Assembly (NCBI RefSeq): GCF_900143695.1
Contig: NZ_FRFE01000023.1
Coordinates: 27,743-91,742 of the forward strand
Length of the DNA stretch: 64,000 bases
Source of the DNA: Desulfopila aestuarii DSM 18488
GTDB lineage: Bacteria > Desulfobacterota > Desulfobulbia > Desulfobulbales > Desulfocapsaceae
Direction of reading: 5' to 3'
In this document: in pieces, positions 34,605-43,769 of the stretch
How the letters are laid out: each line of letters opens with the position of its first letter
Position numbering within the stretch: position 1 is the first letter of the stretch
The notes under the pieces: generated by a model
Told to the model about the DNA's origin: nothing
The model's database searches: none
What the model saw: the letters and a program-made list of their open reading frames with translations, nothing else
Position numbers and translations under genes: made by a program

Positions 34605-36152
34605 TTAGAGCGGCATATTGCCATGTTTTTTCGGTGGACGTTTTTCCCTTTTGCCTTCTAGCATATTGAAGGCGTCGATGATTCTCTGGCGACTGGTGCT
34701 CGGTTCGATGACATCATCGACAAAGCCTCGCTCTGCCGCCTTATAAGGGGTGGCGAATTCGGCCCGGTAGTCGTGAAGGAGTTGCTGACGGGTGGTGTCC
34801 TTTTCTTTGGCTTCTTTGATCTCGTTGCGGAAAATGATATTAACCGCACCCTCCGGTCCCATAACGGCGATTTCAGCTGCCGGCCAGGCCAGCACGATAT
34901 CTGCTCCAAGGGATTTGGAGCACATGGCGACATAGGCGCCGCCATAAGCCTTCCTGGTGATGAGCGTCACCTTGGGCACCGTCGCCTCGCTGTAGGCATA
35001 AAGGATCTTGGCGCCATGACGAATGATACCGCCATGTTCCTGATTGGTGCCGGGAAGAAAGCCGGGAACATCCACAAGTGTTAATAGCGGCACATTATAG
35101 GCGTTGCAGGTACGGATAAAGCGGGCAGCCTTATCACCGGCATTCATGTCGAGACAGCCGGCCATCATATTGGGTTGATTGGCGACAATGCCGACTGATT
35201 TGCCGTTAATCCGGGCGAATCCTGTAACGATGTTCTTGGCAAAATAACGCTGATATTCAAAGAAATCACCGTCGTCAACGATTGCCGTTATGACATCCAT
35301 TATGTCATAGGGTTTATTCGGGTTGTCGGGAATAAGGGTATCGAGCGAGTCGATGGCGCGATTGATGTCGTCATCAATATCCAGCACCGGTGCTTTTTCC
35401 ATATTATTGGAAGGCAGATAGCCGAGGAGCTTGCGGATGGCGTCTATGCATTCCTGATCAGAATCGCTGATAAAATGGGCATTACCGCTAATGCTGTTAT
35501 GGGTCATTGCCCCACCGAGTTCTTCCGGGCTCACTTCTTCTCCAGTCACGGTTTTTATGACCTGAGGGCCGGTGATGAACATCTGGGCAGTTTTGTCGAC
35601 CATGAATACAAAATCTGTGAGCGCCGGAGAATAGACCGCGCCGCCGGCACAGGGGCCCATGATCGCCGAAATCTGTGGGATAACACCAGAGAATGTGGCG
35701 TTTCGAAAAAAGAGGTCGCCATAACCGGAGAGGGCATCGACCGCCTCCTGAATACGGGCGCCACCGGAATCGTTTAAACCGACGATGGGCGCGCCAACCT
35801 TGATGGCGGCATCCATGGCCTTGACTACCTTCTTGGCGTGCATTTCACCGAGTGCCCCTCCGGTCACCGTGAAATCCTGAGAAAAGGCATATACCAGTCG
35901 TCCATCTACCATGCCGTAACCGGTAACTACCGATTCACCTTCAAACTCCATCTTGTCCATACCGAAGTTGGTACAGCGATTGCGGATAAAGGAATCGAGC
36001 TCGATAAAGGTACCTTGGTCGAAAAGGTACTCTAGCCGCTCTCGTGCGGTCATCTTGCCTTGGGCATGCTGTTTGTCGATGCGTGCCTGGCCACCGCCCA
36101 AAGTGAGTTTCTCCTTTTTCTCACGCAGCTGGATGATTTTTTCAAATGACAT
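34605..36152 (-). CDS. mmdA: Methylmalonyl-CoA decarboxylase alpha subunit (carboxyltransferase)
   Basis: 515 residues, full-length. Crotonase-like carboxyltransferase pair with GGGQARIDKQHAQGKMTARERLEYLFD at the N terminus, GGAVYSPALTDFVFMV, LVDVPGFLPGTNQEHGGIIRHGAK and RKAYGGAYVAMCSK. This is the acyl-CoA (methylmalonyl/propionyl-CoA) form, not the oxaloacetate form. It moves the carboxyl of methylmalonyl-CoA to MmdC biotin. First gene of the mmdA-D-C-B operon. A 12S transcarboxylase role is possible, but the B, C and D subunits favour the Na+ pump. Confidence 0.94.
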   Translation of the reverse strand: MSFEKIIQLREKKEKLTLGGGQARIDKQHAQGKMTARERLEYLFDQGTFIELDSFIRNRCTNFGMDKMEFEGESVVTGYGMVDGRLVYAFSQDFTVTGGALGEMHAKKVVKAMDAAIKVGAPIVGLNDSGGARIQEAVDALSGYGDLFFRNATFSGVIPQISAIMGPCAGGAVYSPALTDFVFMVDKTAQMFITGPQVIKTVTGEEVSPEELGGAMTHNSISGNAHFISDSDQECIDAIRKLLGYLPSNNMEKAPVLDIDDDINRAIDSLDTLIPDNPNKPYDIMDVITAIVDDGDFFEYQRYFAKNIVTGFARINGKSVGIVANQPNMMAGCLDMNAGDKAARFIRTCNAYNVPLLTLVDVPGFLPGTNQEHGGIIRHGAKILYAYSEATVPKVTLITRKAYGGAYVAMCSKSLGADIVLAWPAAEIAVMGPEGAVNIIFRNEIKEAKEKDTTRQQLLHDYRAEFATPYKAAERGFVDDVIEPSTSRQRIIDAFNMLEGKREKRPPKKHGNMPL

Positions 36153-36976
36153 GGTTGTAACTCCCCTGTACTGAGGTGAACTCGTGGAAATGCCTAAGAC
36201 TTGCAGGGTTAACGTGGTGTATTTGTGACCTGGACTGCTGCACTACCAATAAGCAATTACGACAGATAGCATGACGAGGTGACGTGAGAACGGACCGAGT
36301 ATGAGCTGATTCTTGAATTGATGTAACGGAAGACATGGGGTATACGCGTCTTCTTGGAGTTATCCGATGAGTGAAAAACGAGGGTTGCGCAACACTGTTC
36401 GGCTGTCCGGCGTTGTTGTTCCGAACGGACGTTTTCGAACATGAAGGTTTGTTGAAAAGCGTTACCATGTTTTTCCTTCGCTGAAGGCGAATCGCCGGTG
36501 TCCAGTCGTAATGTGAAGTAAAAACAATTCTTTGAATCTTTCCCTGTCAGCCTGTCTCTAAATGCCCTGTCTGATTTGTTGATAAATGTTACATGTGGTA
36601 AAACTTATTATCTATATGTAAATACGTAAATAAAATGTGGATGAACGAATTGCATGGTGTTCGTTTAAGAACAATGTTACTCGTTGCTACATTTGTTGTA
36701 AATGTTTTTTTCTTTCTTGATGAAAATAATTTATATGCCTGGTAATAATTTCATGAAGAGATGTATTTATTGAGAATGATTGAACTGGTTGGTCGTCTTG
36801 CTGTAGTATGTTGTCAGGTTGGATGTGGCGGGAGTATGCACAGGTTCTTTTCTTCCGTTTGATGACAAAGGCAGCATGAATTGCTGAGGTTGGGTGAGTG
36901 TTGTTGTCTGAAGTTTTTTTAAAAACCATGTTTCTGAAAATCGCATTTTCGGCAGTGGCAAGAAATAGGGAGAGCC
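36153..36976. other. Intergenic region between divergent mmdA and the deacetylase gene
   Basis: About 820 bases, AT-rich in the right half, with no convincing gene; short open frames here lack ribosome sites and family features. It must hold promoters for both directions. A 17-bp palindrome ACATTTGTTGTAAATGT lies at 36689-36705 followed by a T run, which could act as a weak plus-strand terminator or an operator. No RNA gene was recognised. Confidence 0.45.
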
Positions 36977-38080
36977 ATGGCCGGCATGGGTGTACCGTAC
37001 ATTGGCAATGAAACGAAAGAAATTGTTGAAATCAATAATGACAACAGATGGCTTCGTCAGCGTTTAGACGAGTGCTCAACTGAGCGTTCATCGAAGCCTG
37101 AACCACAGGAAACAGGGAAAATGAAAAAAACCGGGTTTGTCTTTGATGAAGGCTATCTGCTGCACAATACCGGGGAATGGCATCCAGAAACGGCTGATCG
37201 TCTCCGGGTGATCGTCAACGGCTTAAAGGAATCCGGACTCCTGGAGAAGCTGATTCCGATAAAAGCGGAACCAGCTAAACAGCGCTGGATTGAGGCAGTG
37301 CATCATGTCAAATATATCATGCGGTTCAGTGATGCCTGTGCTCTCGGTATGTCAGAACTTGACCATCAGGAAAATGTGATCTGTCGGGATTCCTATGATG
37401 CAGCCCTGCTGGCTGTCGGAGGGGTGCTGAAGGCCATCGATGCGATGATGGCGGGTGAGATTGATACCGCATTCTGTGCTGTGCGGCCACCTGGTCACCA
37501 TGCGGAAATTGACCAAGCTATGGGGTTCTGCTACTTCAACAACGTGGCCATTGGCGCCCGCTACCTTCAGCGTCAATATGGTATTGAGCGTGTTGGAATC
37601 ATCGACTTTGACGTCCATCATGGAAACGGTACCGAACACATCTTTGAAGCCGACCCGACGGTATTTTACTATTCTATCCATGAACATCCTTCCTTTGCCT
37701 ATCCGGGCACCGGTCGCGATTTTGACAAAGGTTCAGGGGAGGGGGATGGATATACTCTGAACTCACCTGTTTTGCCTGGCCGGGGCGATAATGATTACCG
37801 GCGAATGCTGACAGAAGACCTCATCCCGGCGTTCAAAAAGTTTCAGCCCCAGGCGATGCTGATATCAGCTGGTTTCGATGCTCATACAAGTGACCTGATG
37901 TCGGGGGTGAATCTCTCCACCGACGGCTACGATTTTGTGTCCGAGCTTATCATGAATTTGGCCAATTCGCTCACCGGCGGCAAGGTTATTTCGGTGCTCG
38001 AGGGCGGCTATAATTTGCAGATCTTGCCATTGCTGGTGGAAAATCATATTAAGCATCTTGCTGGACTCCGCGGGGTCTGA
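36977..38080 (+). CDS. Histone-deacetylase-superfamily protein, AcuC-like
   Basis: 367 residues from the ATG at 36977 (AGGGAGAG 5 nt upstream). A second ATG at residue 49 would give the usual HDAC start MKKTGFVFDEGYLL, so the first 48 residues may be an extension. HDAC motifs: RPPGHH (His174, His175), GFCYFNNVAIGA, DFDVHHGNGT with zinc ligands Asp212 and His214, SAGFDAH (Asp301) and LEGGYN. It hydrolyses an acetyl-amide of a small molecule or protein. The next gene is AcuB-like, as in the acetoin-utilisation set, but acuA is absent. Confidence 0.9.
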   Translation: MAGMGVPYIGNETKEIVEINNDNRWLRQRLDECSTERSSKPEPQETGKMKKTGFVFDEGYLLHNTGEWHPETADRLRVIVNGLKESGLLEKLIPIKAEPAKQRWIEAVHHVKYIMRFSDACALGMSELDHQENVICRDSYDAALLAVGGVLKAIDAMMAGEIDTAFCAVRPPGHHAEIDQAMGFCYFNNVAIGARYLQRQYGIERVGIIDFDVHHGNGTEHIFEADPTVFYYSIHEHPSFAYPGTGRDFDKGSGEGDGYTLNSPVLPGRGDNDYRRMLTEDLIPAFKKFQPQAMLISAGFDAHTSDLMSGVNLSTDGYDFVSELIMNLANSLTGGKVISVLEGGYNLQILPLLVENHIKHLAGLRGV

Positions 38081-38136
38081 CATGGACCCGAACCCAACGG
38101 TCTACGAATTTCACATACGCTCTATGAGGAGGAATT

Positions 38137-38814
38137 ATGTTTGTCAGTGAAAGAATGTCCAAAGATCTGATTACCGCGCTGCCCGACATGAAAATTGCAG
38201 ATGCCCGCAATCTCATGCAGGAAAAACGAATTCGCCATCTGCCGGTGATTGATGAAAAGGGATTACTGCTTGGCATGGTTTCGGATAGAGACGTGCGCAG
38301 TGCCATGCCGTCGACACTCTTGAAAAAGCCGGATTACGAAATCACCCTTGGCAAGATCATGAACTATCCGGTTGCCGATATAATGAGCAAAGAGCCGATT
38401 AAAATCTACCTCTATTACACCATTCAGGATGTACTACTCATCATGCGCAAAAACAAAGTCGGAGCGCTGCCGGTGGTTGATGAAGACGGTTATCTTAAAG
38501 GTGTGTTGTCAACTAGGGACCTGTTGAAAGCGTTTGTCGATGTGATGGGAATCGATGAGCCCGGCACACTCCTCTGCATTCTCGCTGAAGACAAGCAGGG
38601 GCAGATGAAGAAGATCATCGACATCATCACGGAAGAGAAGATATCTCTTGGCAGTGTGCTGGTGTCAAAAACACTCGAGAAAGACAAGAAAGCAATTTTC
38701 CCTTATGTACTGACCAATAATGTGATCAGGATAAAAGAAAAGCTGTTGGAAAAAGGCTTTCAGCTCACCGATCCGATGCAGTGGTATTTCCAGCAGATGC
38801 CTAAGAAAGAGTAG
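38137..38814 (+). CDS. CBS-CBS-ACT protein, AcuB-like
   Basis: 225 residues. CBS repeat 1 about 7-60 (RIRHLPVIDEKGLLLGMVSDRDV), CBS repeat 2 about 80-136 (KVGALPVVDEDGYLKGVLSTRDLL), then an ACT-like domain about 143-215. CBS pairs bind adenine nucleotides and ACT domains small ligands, so it is probably an energy or metabolite sensor. It follows the AcuC-like gene after 56 bases with AGGAGG before the ATG, so the two are likely co-transcribed. A terminator follows. Confidence 0.85.
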   Translation: MFVSERMSKDLITALPDMKIADARNLMQEKRIRHLPVIDEKGLLLGMVSDRDVRSAMPSTLLKKPDYEITLGKIMNYPVADIMSKEPIKIYLYYTIQDVLLIMRKNKVGALPVVDEDGYLKGVLSTRDLLKAFVDVMGIDEPGTLLCILAEDKQGQMKKIIDIITEEKISLGSVLVSKTLEKDKKAIFPYVLTNNVIRIKEKLLEKGFQLTDPMQWYFQQMPKKE

Positions 38815-38846
38815 TACAGGATTGAGCGTTCGGAGTTCTAGTACCG

Positions 38847-38888
38847 GTTGCCCTGGAGATTTGAAAATAATGGTCAGGGCAACGCTTT
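38847..38888 (+). terminator. Rho-independent terminator after the AcuB-like gene
   Basis: Stem GTTGCCCTG (38847-38855) with CAGGGCAAC (38875-38883), 19-nt loop, followed by GCTTTTTG. Confidence 0.78.
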
Positions 38889-39007
38889 TTGACTTGGGTC
38901 ATTTTTGACCTTTGGCTTTGAGTGTATGTTCCTGGATAGATGAATACGTAGCACAGTTGTCGGACGGACAGTTTGTTCAGAAAAGAAAAAAATCCAGGAG
39001 ATATGTT

Positions 39008-39289
39008 ATGTCAGGATGCGGATGTGGTTGCGGCAGCGGTTCAGGTGGCCCCTATTCAAAGGGCTTGGAGCTTGTGGAATTTGTCTATAATGCCCATGGT
39101 GGGGCAGTGCGCGACCAGAAGATCATGAATGGCCCACTGGCAGTCGCCTGTCAGGAGTGTGGCGGTTCTTTTGCACTTGCCACGTATGTCGGCACTTGTC
39201 CGGCCTGCGGTGGTGTCCATGCTGTAGCGCCTATGTTCCCTACCGCCGAGAATGTGCAGTATGCAGGCAAGGGGTATCGACTCCCGTAG
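39008..39289 (+). CDS. Small Cys-rich zinc-ribbon protein
   Basis: 93 residues from the ATG at 39008, with AGGAG 8 nt upstream; an in-frame extension to 38912 lacks support. The N terminus is MSGCGCGCGSGSGG, with alternating Cys and Gly, followed by a zinc ribbon with CxxC pairs Cys48/Cys51 and Cys64/Cys67 (CQECGG, CPACGG). The alternating-Cys head could bind metal or be a carrier for a cofactor. It resembles small proteins of sulfate reducers but no family is recognised. It stands alone between a terminator and a strong bidirectional hairpin. Confidence 0.7.
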   Translation: MSGCGCGCGSGSGGPYSKGLELVEFVYNAHGGAVRDQKIMNGPLAVACQECGGSFALATYVGTCPACGGVHAVAPMFPTAENVQYAGKGYRLP

Positions 39290-39336
39290 GCTGCTCACCT
39301 GGGCAAGATGGTCTTTACAATATCTTCTTAACGTGG

Positions 39337-39376
39337 AAGGCCCCGATCGTTTCCAGCGAAAGGGGCCTTTTCTTTC
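39337..39376 (+). terminator. Terminator between the zinc-ribbon gene and the cytochrome gene
   Basis: Stem AAGGCCCC (39337-39344) with GGGGCCTT (39362-39369), followed by a T-rich run TTTTCTTT. It lies between convergent genes and may serve both. Confidence 0.75.
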
Positions 39377-39385
39377 CTGCCATAA

Positions 39386-41731
39386 TCATTCTGAGGGTGG
39401 TTGGCTGTTGCTGCTCTCCCCTCGGGCCTGGTCCATCATTCTCAGGAGTTCCTTGGCTGAAGCGTTGTCAGGTGACAGTTGTAATACCTTTTCAGCCAGT
39501 GCCCGAGCCTGGTTATTCATTCGGAAATTGAAGTACAGATTGGTGAGGGTGACAAAGTATTCTGTCACATCCGGATCTTGCAATACAGCCTTTTCCAGGG
39601 CCTCTGCCCCTTGCTGCCAGCGTTCGAGTTTTAACAGGACAAGCGCGTAATTGTAGCGAGCACGTGAATAATAGGGCATTCCGTCAGCAGCGAGTTCAAG
39701 ATGCAAGGCCGCCTCATCATATTTATTCATTTCTGAGAGCAGAAGGCCAAGCGAATACTGTATTCGATACATCTCAGGCTCCTGGGTAACAACCTCCTGC
39801 AAAAGCTTTTCCGCATCCTCATTTTTGCCAAGCCTGTTGTATTCCATTGCCAGGTTGACCTTGGCGGGTATGAACTGGTTGTCAATACGAAGGGCGGCCA
39901 GATACAGGTCAATGGCTTTTTCAGGATTTCCCAGGTCTCTTTCAAGGTTGGCAATGTTATAGCGCTGCGGGGCGAAATCCGCGTTGTATTCCATTGCCTG
40001 ACGATATTCATCGAGATTCTGCTGCATCGTCTGCAGGTCATCTTCCCGTAAGCGTTCTCTGGGGAAAGATGCGAGCTTAACCGCAGATTCGAGTCTTACG
40101 GCTTTCACAGGATCGTACAATTTAGGCGCAATGAGCTTCAGTGCGGTTTCCTCATCAGGTTGGTCCAAGAGACGCAGCGCGGTGTGTCGGAGAAGTGGTT
40201 CATCACTGTTGAGTTCTTTTTTGAGGATCTTGAGAGTTTGAGGTTCTTGATAATTGCCGAGTAAGGAAAGGGCGGTAGCCCGAACTATTGCCGGTTGCAA
40301 CGGATCTTCTATGACTGCGGTGAGTTGTGAATTAGCCTCTGGTGCACCTTTCCTGCCGGCAGCAATTGCTTCACCATAATGGCGTTTTCGACTCTGCCCG
40401 TACCATTTGGTGTAGCTTTCCTCAACCCATTCCAGCCCCTTATCCCCATGGCATTCCGAGGTCGAGCAGGCGTTCGGCGTACCAATTTTTCTCGTCAGAT
40501 CAGGCCTTGGAATGCGGAGGCTGTGATCGGGCCGGTAATCGATTCCCATATAATTCTGACCGGGCATGTGGCAAGAAACGCAGAGGTATCCCTTGCTGGC
40601 TTCACCTTTATAGGTTTTTTCATGGAAGTGGTGGTCTTTGCTGTCGTAAGCAGTAGCCTGATGGCACTGGGTGCAGAGCTCATTATTCGTTTTATGAGTT
40701 TTGAGCGAATGGGCGTCGTGACAATCATTGCAGCGAACGCCGTGCCGGTACATCTTGCTTTGGATAAACGAGCCGTACACATAGACCTCTTCCTTGATTT
40801 GGCCGTCGGCGTGGTAGAGGTCTTCGGCAAGTAGAGCCGGAACCATAAGATCGAGTAGCTCGCCTGGCATATGAGTATTGTCAGCCAATTGGTACCTTCG
40901 GGAGTGACAAGGTGCGCAGATGGCAATCTGTTTTTCGGTGGGGAGATTATGTGTATCCCGATTCAGAGCATAATTCGCTGTTTCCGGGCGGCCCATGACG
41001 GGTAGTTTTGCCCACTCCACATGTTGTGCAGCTGGGCCGTGGCAGGCTTCGCAGCCCACATTGATCTCAAACCAGCTGGTGTTGTAACTTTCACTTTTGA
41101 CGTCGTAATCTTTCTGCAACCTGGTGGAGTGACATTCCGCGCACATGACGTTCCAGGTCTGGCCACCTCGGGTCCAGTGGAGCCAGTCGGTATGGTCGGT
41201 TACTTCATACGGTGGCACGCGATACCAGCATTTCTTCTCTACATCCCAGGCGATAGTCAGGCACTGCAGCCGCCCACCAGGAAAAGGTACGAGGTACTGC
41301 TGCAAGGGGTAGAATCCGAAAGTGTACGAGATGGTAAAAATGTCCGGCTTGCCGTCGGGTCCTTCGGTTTCGACCATGAACTTCCCATTTTCCCGAAAAA
41401 AACGGCTGATCTTGCCATTATAGGGATCGGTAAAGGTCACATTATTGAAATCTCCGGCAACGGTATCATCATTAGCCACCGCCATAGCTCGATCATGATC
41501 AGAACCCTGCCATTTCTTATAGGCATCCTGATGGCACTCTTTGCAGGCATCTGTTCCTGCAAATTGGGTGGTTTCAGTCGCAGTCGGGGTGGGGATTGAC
41601 TGGACTCGCCACCGATACACAAAGGGTGTCAGCAGAATGATACAGGCCGCAAGAAGAGCGCAAATTTCCCAGCCTCGGCCCGTCGTATTAGTGGTGTTCT
41701 CTTTCTTGTCTGATGTTGGCTGTATTGACAT
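39386..41731 (-). CDS. Octahaem cytochrome c with HEAT and TPR repeats
   Basis: 781 residues. One N-terminal membrane anchor (about 22-40). Seven CXXCH sites (Cys63-His67, Cys197-His201, Cys227-His231, Cys272-His276, Cys334-His338, Cys353-His357, Cys384-His388) and one CX4CH site (Cys422-His428), so eight haems are likely. Then HEAT-like repeats (about 455-560) and TPRs (about 570-770). The haem part resembles cytochrome c554/OTR-type multihaem proteins. Encoded just after the Rieske and cytochrome b genes, it is the probable electron acceptor of that complex, with the repeats as a docking platform (inferred). Confidence 0.85.
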   Translation of the reverse strand: MSIQPTSDKKENTTNTTGRGWEICALLAACIILLTPFVYRWRVQSIPTPTATETTQFAGTDACKECHQDAYKKWQGSDHDRAMAVANDDTVAGDFNNVTFTDPYNGKISRFFRENGKFMVETEGPDGKPDIFTISYTFGFYPLQQYLVPFPGGRLQCLTIAWDVEKKCWYRVPPYEVTDHTDWLHWTRGGQTWNVMCAECHSTRLQKDYDVKSESYNTSWFEINVGCEACHGPAAQHVEWAKLPVMGRPETANYALNRDTHNLPTEKQIAICAPCHSRRYQLADNTHMPGELLDLMVPALLAEDLYHADGQIKEEVYVYGSFIQSKMYRHGVRCNDCHDAHSLKTHKTNNELCTQCHQATAYDSKDHHFHEKTYKGEASKGYLCVSCHMPGQNYMGIDYRPDHSLRIPRPDLTRKIGTPNACSTSECHGDKGLEWVEESYTKWYGQSRKRHYGEAIAAGRKGAPEANSQLTAVIEDPLQPAIVRATALSLLGNYQEPQTLKILKKELNSDEPLLRHTALRLLDQPDEETALKLIAPKLYDPVKAVRLESAVKLASFPRERLREDDLQTMQQNLDEYRQAMEYNADFAPQRYNIANLERDLGNPEKAIDLYLAALRIDNQFIPAKVNLAMEYNRLGKNEDAEKLLQEVVTQEPEMYRIQYSLGLLLSEMNKYDEAALHLELAADGMPYYSRARYNYALVLLKLERWQQGAEALEKAVLQDPDVTEYFVTLTNLYFNFRMNNQARALAEKVLQLSPDNASAKELLRMMDQARGESSNSQPPSE

Positions 41732-41732
41732 G

Positions 41733-42251
41733 CTATGCTTTTACCGGTCTGGGTTTGCCATCCTGCAGAGGTTTTTCTAGCCTGCCGGTATTGACATAAA
41801 TGGTGCCGTTCTCAATGCGTAGAGGGTGACTGTTCAGTGATCGGGTGGCGGGTGGAGTCAGAACTTCCCCGGTAATAGAGAACGAGGAGCCATGACAAGG
41901 ACAGATAAATTTATGTGCTTCTTCATCCCAGGGAACTGAGCAGCCAAGATGGGTACAGGTTCTTGACAGGGCAAGAAAACTGCCATCTTCGAGACAGGCA
42001 AGATAGAATTGGCCTCGGGCGTTTGCTGTAACCGAATTGATTGCAAAATCTTCGACGTTGCCAGCCTTGATAATAGCGTCTTGGGCGCCTGTTTCATGTT
42101 TATTCTTTCCCGATCGAAGAATGGAAATTGACAGCCAGCTGAGTTCCAGAAAAGCAATTGAACCAAGCAGTGCCCACAGCTTATTGAAAAATCGTCTTCT
42201 GCCGGTGTCCGGAGCATGCTCAACCTGTGGCCTCTGAAGTGTATTGTCCAT
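41733..42251 (-). CDS. Rieske iron-sulfur protein of a bc-type complex
   Basis: 172 residues from the ATG at 42251; an in-frame start at 42320 lies inside the cytochrome b gene. Tat-like RRRFF (18-22) precedes one membrane helix (about 25-45). The Rieske domain has CTHLGC (ligands Cys99, His101; Cys104) and CPCHGS (Cys117, His120; Cys119), giving two cluster ligand pairs and the disulfide. It moves electrons from quinol toward the cytochrome c. It follows the cytochrome b gene and precedes the octahaem cytochrome. Confidence 0.9.
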   Translation of the reverse strand: MDNTLQRPQVEHAPDTGRRRFFNKLWALLGSIAFLELSWLSISILRSGKNKHETGAQDAIIKAGNVEDFAINSVTANARGQFYLACLEDGSFLALSRTCTHLGCSVPWDEEAHKFICPCHGSSFSITGEVLTPPATRSLNSHPLRIENGTIYVNTGRLEKPLQDGKPRPVKA

Positions 42252-42273
42252 TAATGTAACCTGTGCACGTTGA

Positions 42274-43563
42274 TTAAAACGGAAACATGAGCTGCATACC
42301 CGGTCCACGAAACCAGACACCGATGACAGTGAGGCAGATCATCGCCACTACTATAAAAAGGAATCCAGCCATGACAGTCTCGCCACGGGTATAGCTGTAT
42401 CTGCTTGTAAGGAGAGCGTATCCGAGACAATGGCAGCTTAAGAAAATGACTAAAGGGAGGACTCCCCTGGTGAAAAGAGCGGTGGCTGGGCTGCCTATAA
42501 TATTGGTGGCCACGTTATCGATAAGAACGGCGGCAATAGTCAGTGTAATGCTGGTAATCGAGACGACAATCGCGAGCTTTCTACCACGTTCACCGTTGAA
42601 CCAGATTCCTTCATTGAGAGCTGAATTCTGCCAGAAAGGGATGGCAAGCAGGCAAAACAAGACAATAACTGGAAAGACGCATATGGCAAATACGGGGTGA
42701 AGATGCATCAGCAATTCCTGGAGTCCCATGAAAAACCACGCTGCCTTGGCAGGATTCGGACTGACGCCGGGAGTGGCAGCCCCAGAAAGCGGCGCATCGA
42801 CTATAGCTGAAAAAAGCAGTATAGCTGCAATGAGACTCAAGCCAACAGCAGCTTCGCGTACAATGAGATTGGGCATTACCGGTACTGAAAAGGTAGGGCC
42901 TTTTCCGCTCTGCTGTTGAACCAGGCCTCGTGCTTTACGAATCAGCCAGAAATGTCCGATAACGAGCAGCAGCATGAGGAAAGGCAGGAGTCCGGTATGA
43001 ATGGCGTAAAAATTCGTCAGGGTTTCAGTTCCGATCTCACTTCCGCCCCTGAGCAGCTGTGCGAGAGGCTGGCCGATGAACGGGATATAGCCAATCATGT
43101 TGAGAAAGATGGTGACGGCCCAATAGGCCAGCTGGTCCCAAGGAAGTAAATAGCCCGAAAAGTTTGAGAAGAAAACGAGACCTAGCAGAAACAGACCGAC
43201 AATCCAGTTGAGTCGGCGCCTCCCGGCAATGGCACCGGTTAGAAAAACTCTGCAGAAATGAAGAAAGGAAATGATGACCAGCATGTTGCCGGACCAGTAA
43301 TGGATGTTTCGTAGCCAACCGGCAAAATTGCTATCCGTATACATGAATTGTATAGAATGATAGGCTCGCTGTATATCTGGAATATAGGATACTTTTTGCA
43401 GGATACCGGTGATAAAAAGGAGGAGGACAAGGGTGGTTGCCATACCACCGAGTCCGAATGACAACGTGAAACGTAAGGTCTCTACAGGAACCGTTCGCGG
43501 ATGAACATGGAGAAGTAAGTCGCTGGGAAACTGCTTTTTTGCCCTGGTGTGCGCAGAGTTCAT
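42274..43563 (-). CDS. Cytochrome b of a quinol:cytochrome c (bc/b6-type) complex
   Basis: 429 residues from the ATG at 43563; an in-frame start at 43665 is possible, and neither has a good ribosome site. The haem-b His pairs are HYWSGNMLVIISFLH (13 residues between) and HTGLLPFLMLLLVIGH (14 between), a cytochrome b6-like spacing. The quinol-site stretch reads LPWDQLAYW. The C-terminal half adds subunit IV-like helices (IVDAPL, PNPAKAAWFFMGLQELL), so both parts are fused. It forms the membrane core with the Rieske protein. Confidence 0.88.
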   Translation of the reverse strand: MNSAHTRAKKQFPSDLLLHVHPRTVPVETLRFTLSFGLGGMATTLVLLLFITGILQKVSYIPDIQRAYHSIQFMYTDSNFAGWLRNIHYWSGNMLVIISFLHFCRVFLTGAIAGRRRLNWIVGLFLLGLVFFSNFSGYLLPWDQLAYWAVTIFLNMIGYIPFIGQPLAQLLRGGSEIGTETLTNFYAIHTGLLPFLMLLLVIGHFWLIRKARGLVQQQSGKGPTFSVPVMPNLIVREAAVGLSLIAAILLFSAIVDAPLSGAATPGVSPNPAKAAWFFMGLQELLMHLHPVFAICVFPVIVLFCLLAIPFWQNSALNEGIWFNGERGRKLAIVVSITSITLTIAAVLIDNVATNIIGSPATALFTRGVLPLVIFLSCHCLGYALLTSRYSYTRGETVMAGFLFIVVAMICLTVIGVWFRGPGMQLMFPF

Positions 43564-43719
43564 ATGGAGAGATTTTTGAATAATTGCATTAATATCATAT
43601 AAATAGATGGTTTGGCTGTCTATGATACCCTGATGGTGAAAATAGGTCAACATCTCGATGGGCATCGCATGCTGTATTGTACATCAGAGTGAAGGGAATT
43701 ATCTCGAATCATCTTCAAC

Positions 43720-43736
43720 ACGTTCATCTTGAACGT
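43720..43736 (-). promoter_or_regulatory. Small inverted repeat in the cytochrome b promoter region
   Basis: ACGTTCA (43720-43726), TCT, TGAACGT (43730-43736), between the batD stop and the cytochrome b start. Could be a weak terminator of the Bat operon or an operator. Low weight. Confidence 0.35.
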
Positions 43737-43769
43737 ATAGGCAAGGTTCTCTCTGGGGTATAGGAATGG

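Noticed and set aside
36687..36929. 80-residue minus-strand frame in the mmdA-deacetylase gap
   Set aside because: No ribosome site, no known family, and low-complexity Lys/His-rich composition.
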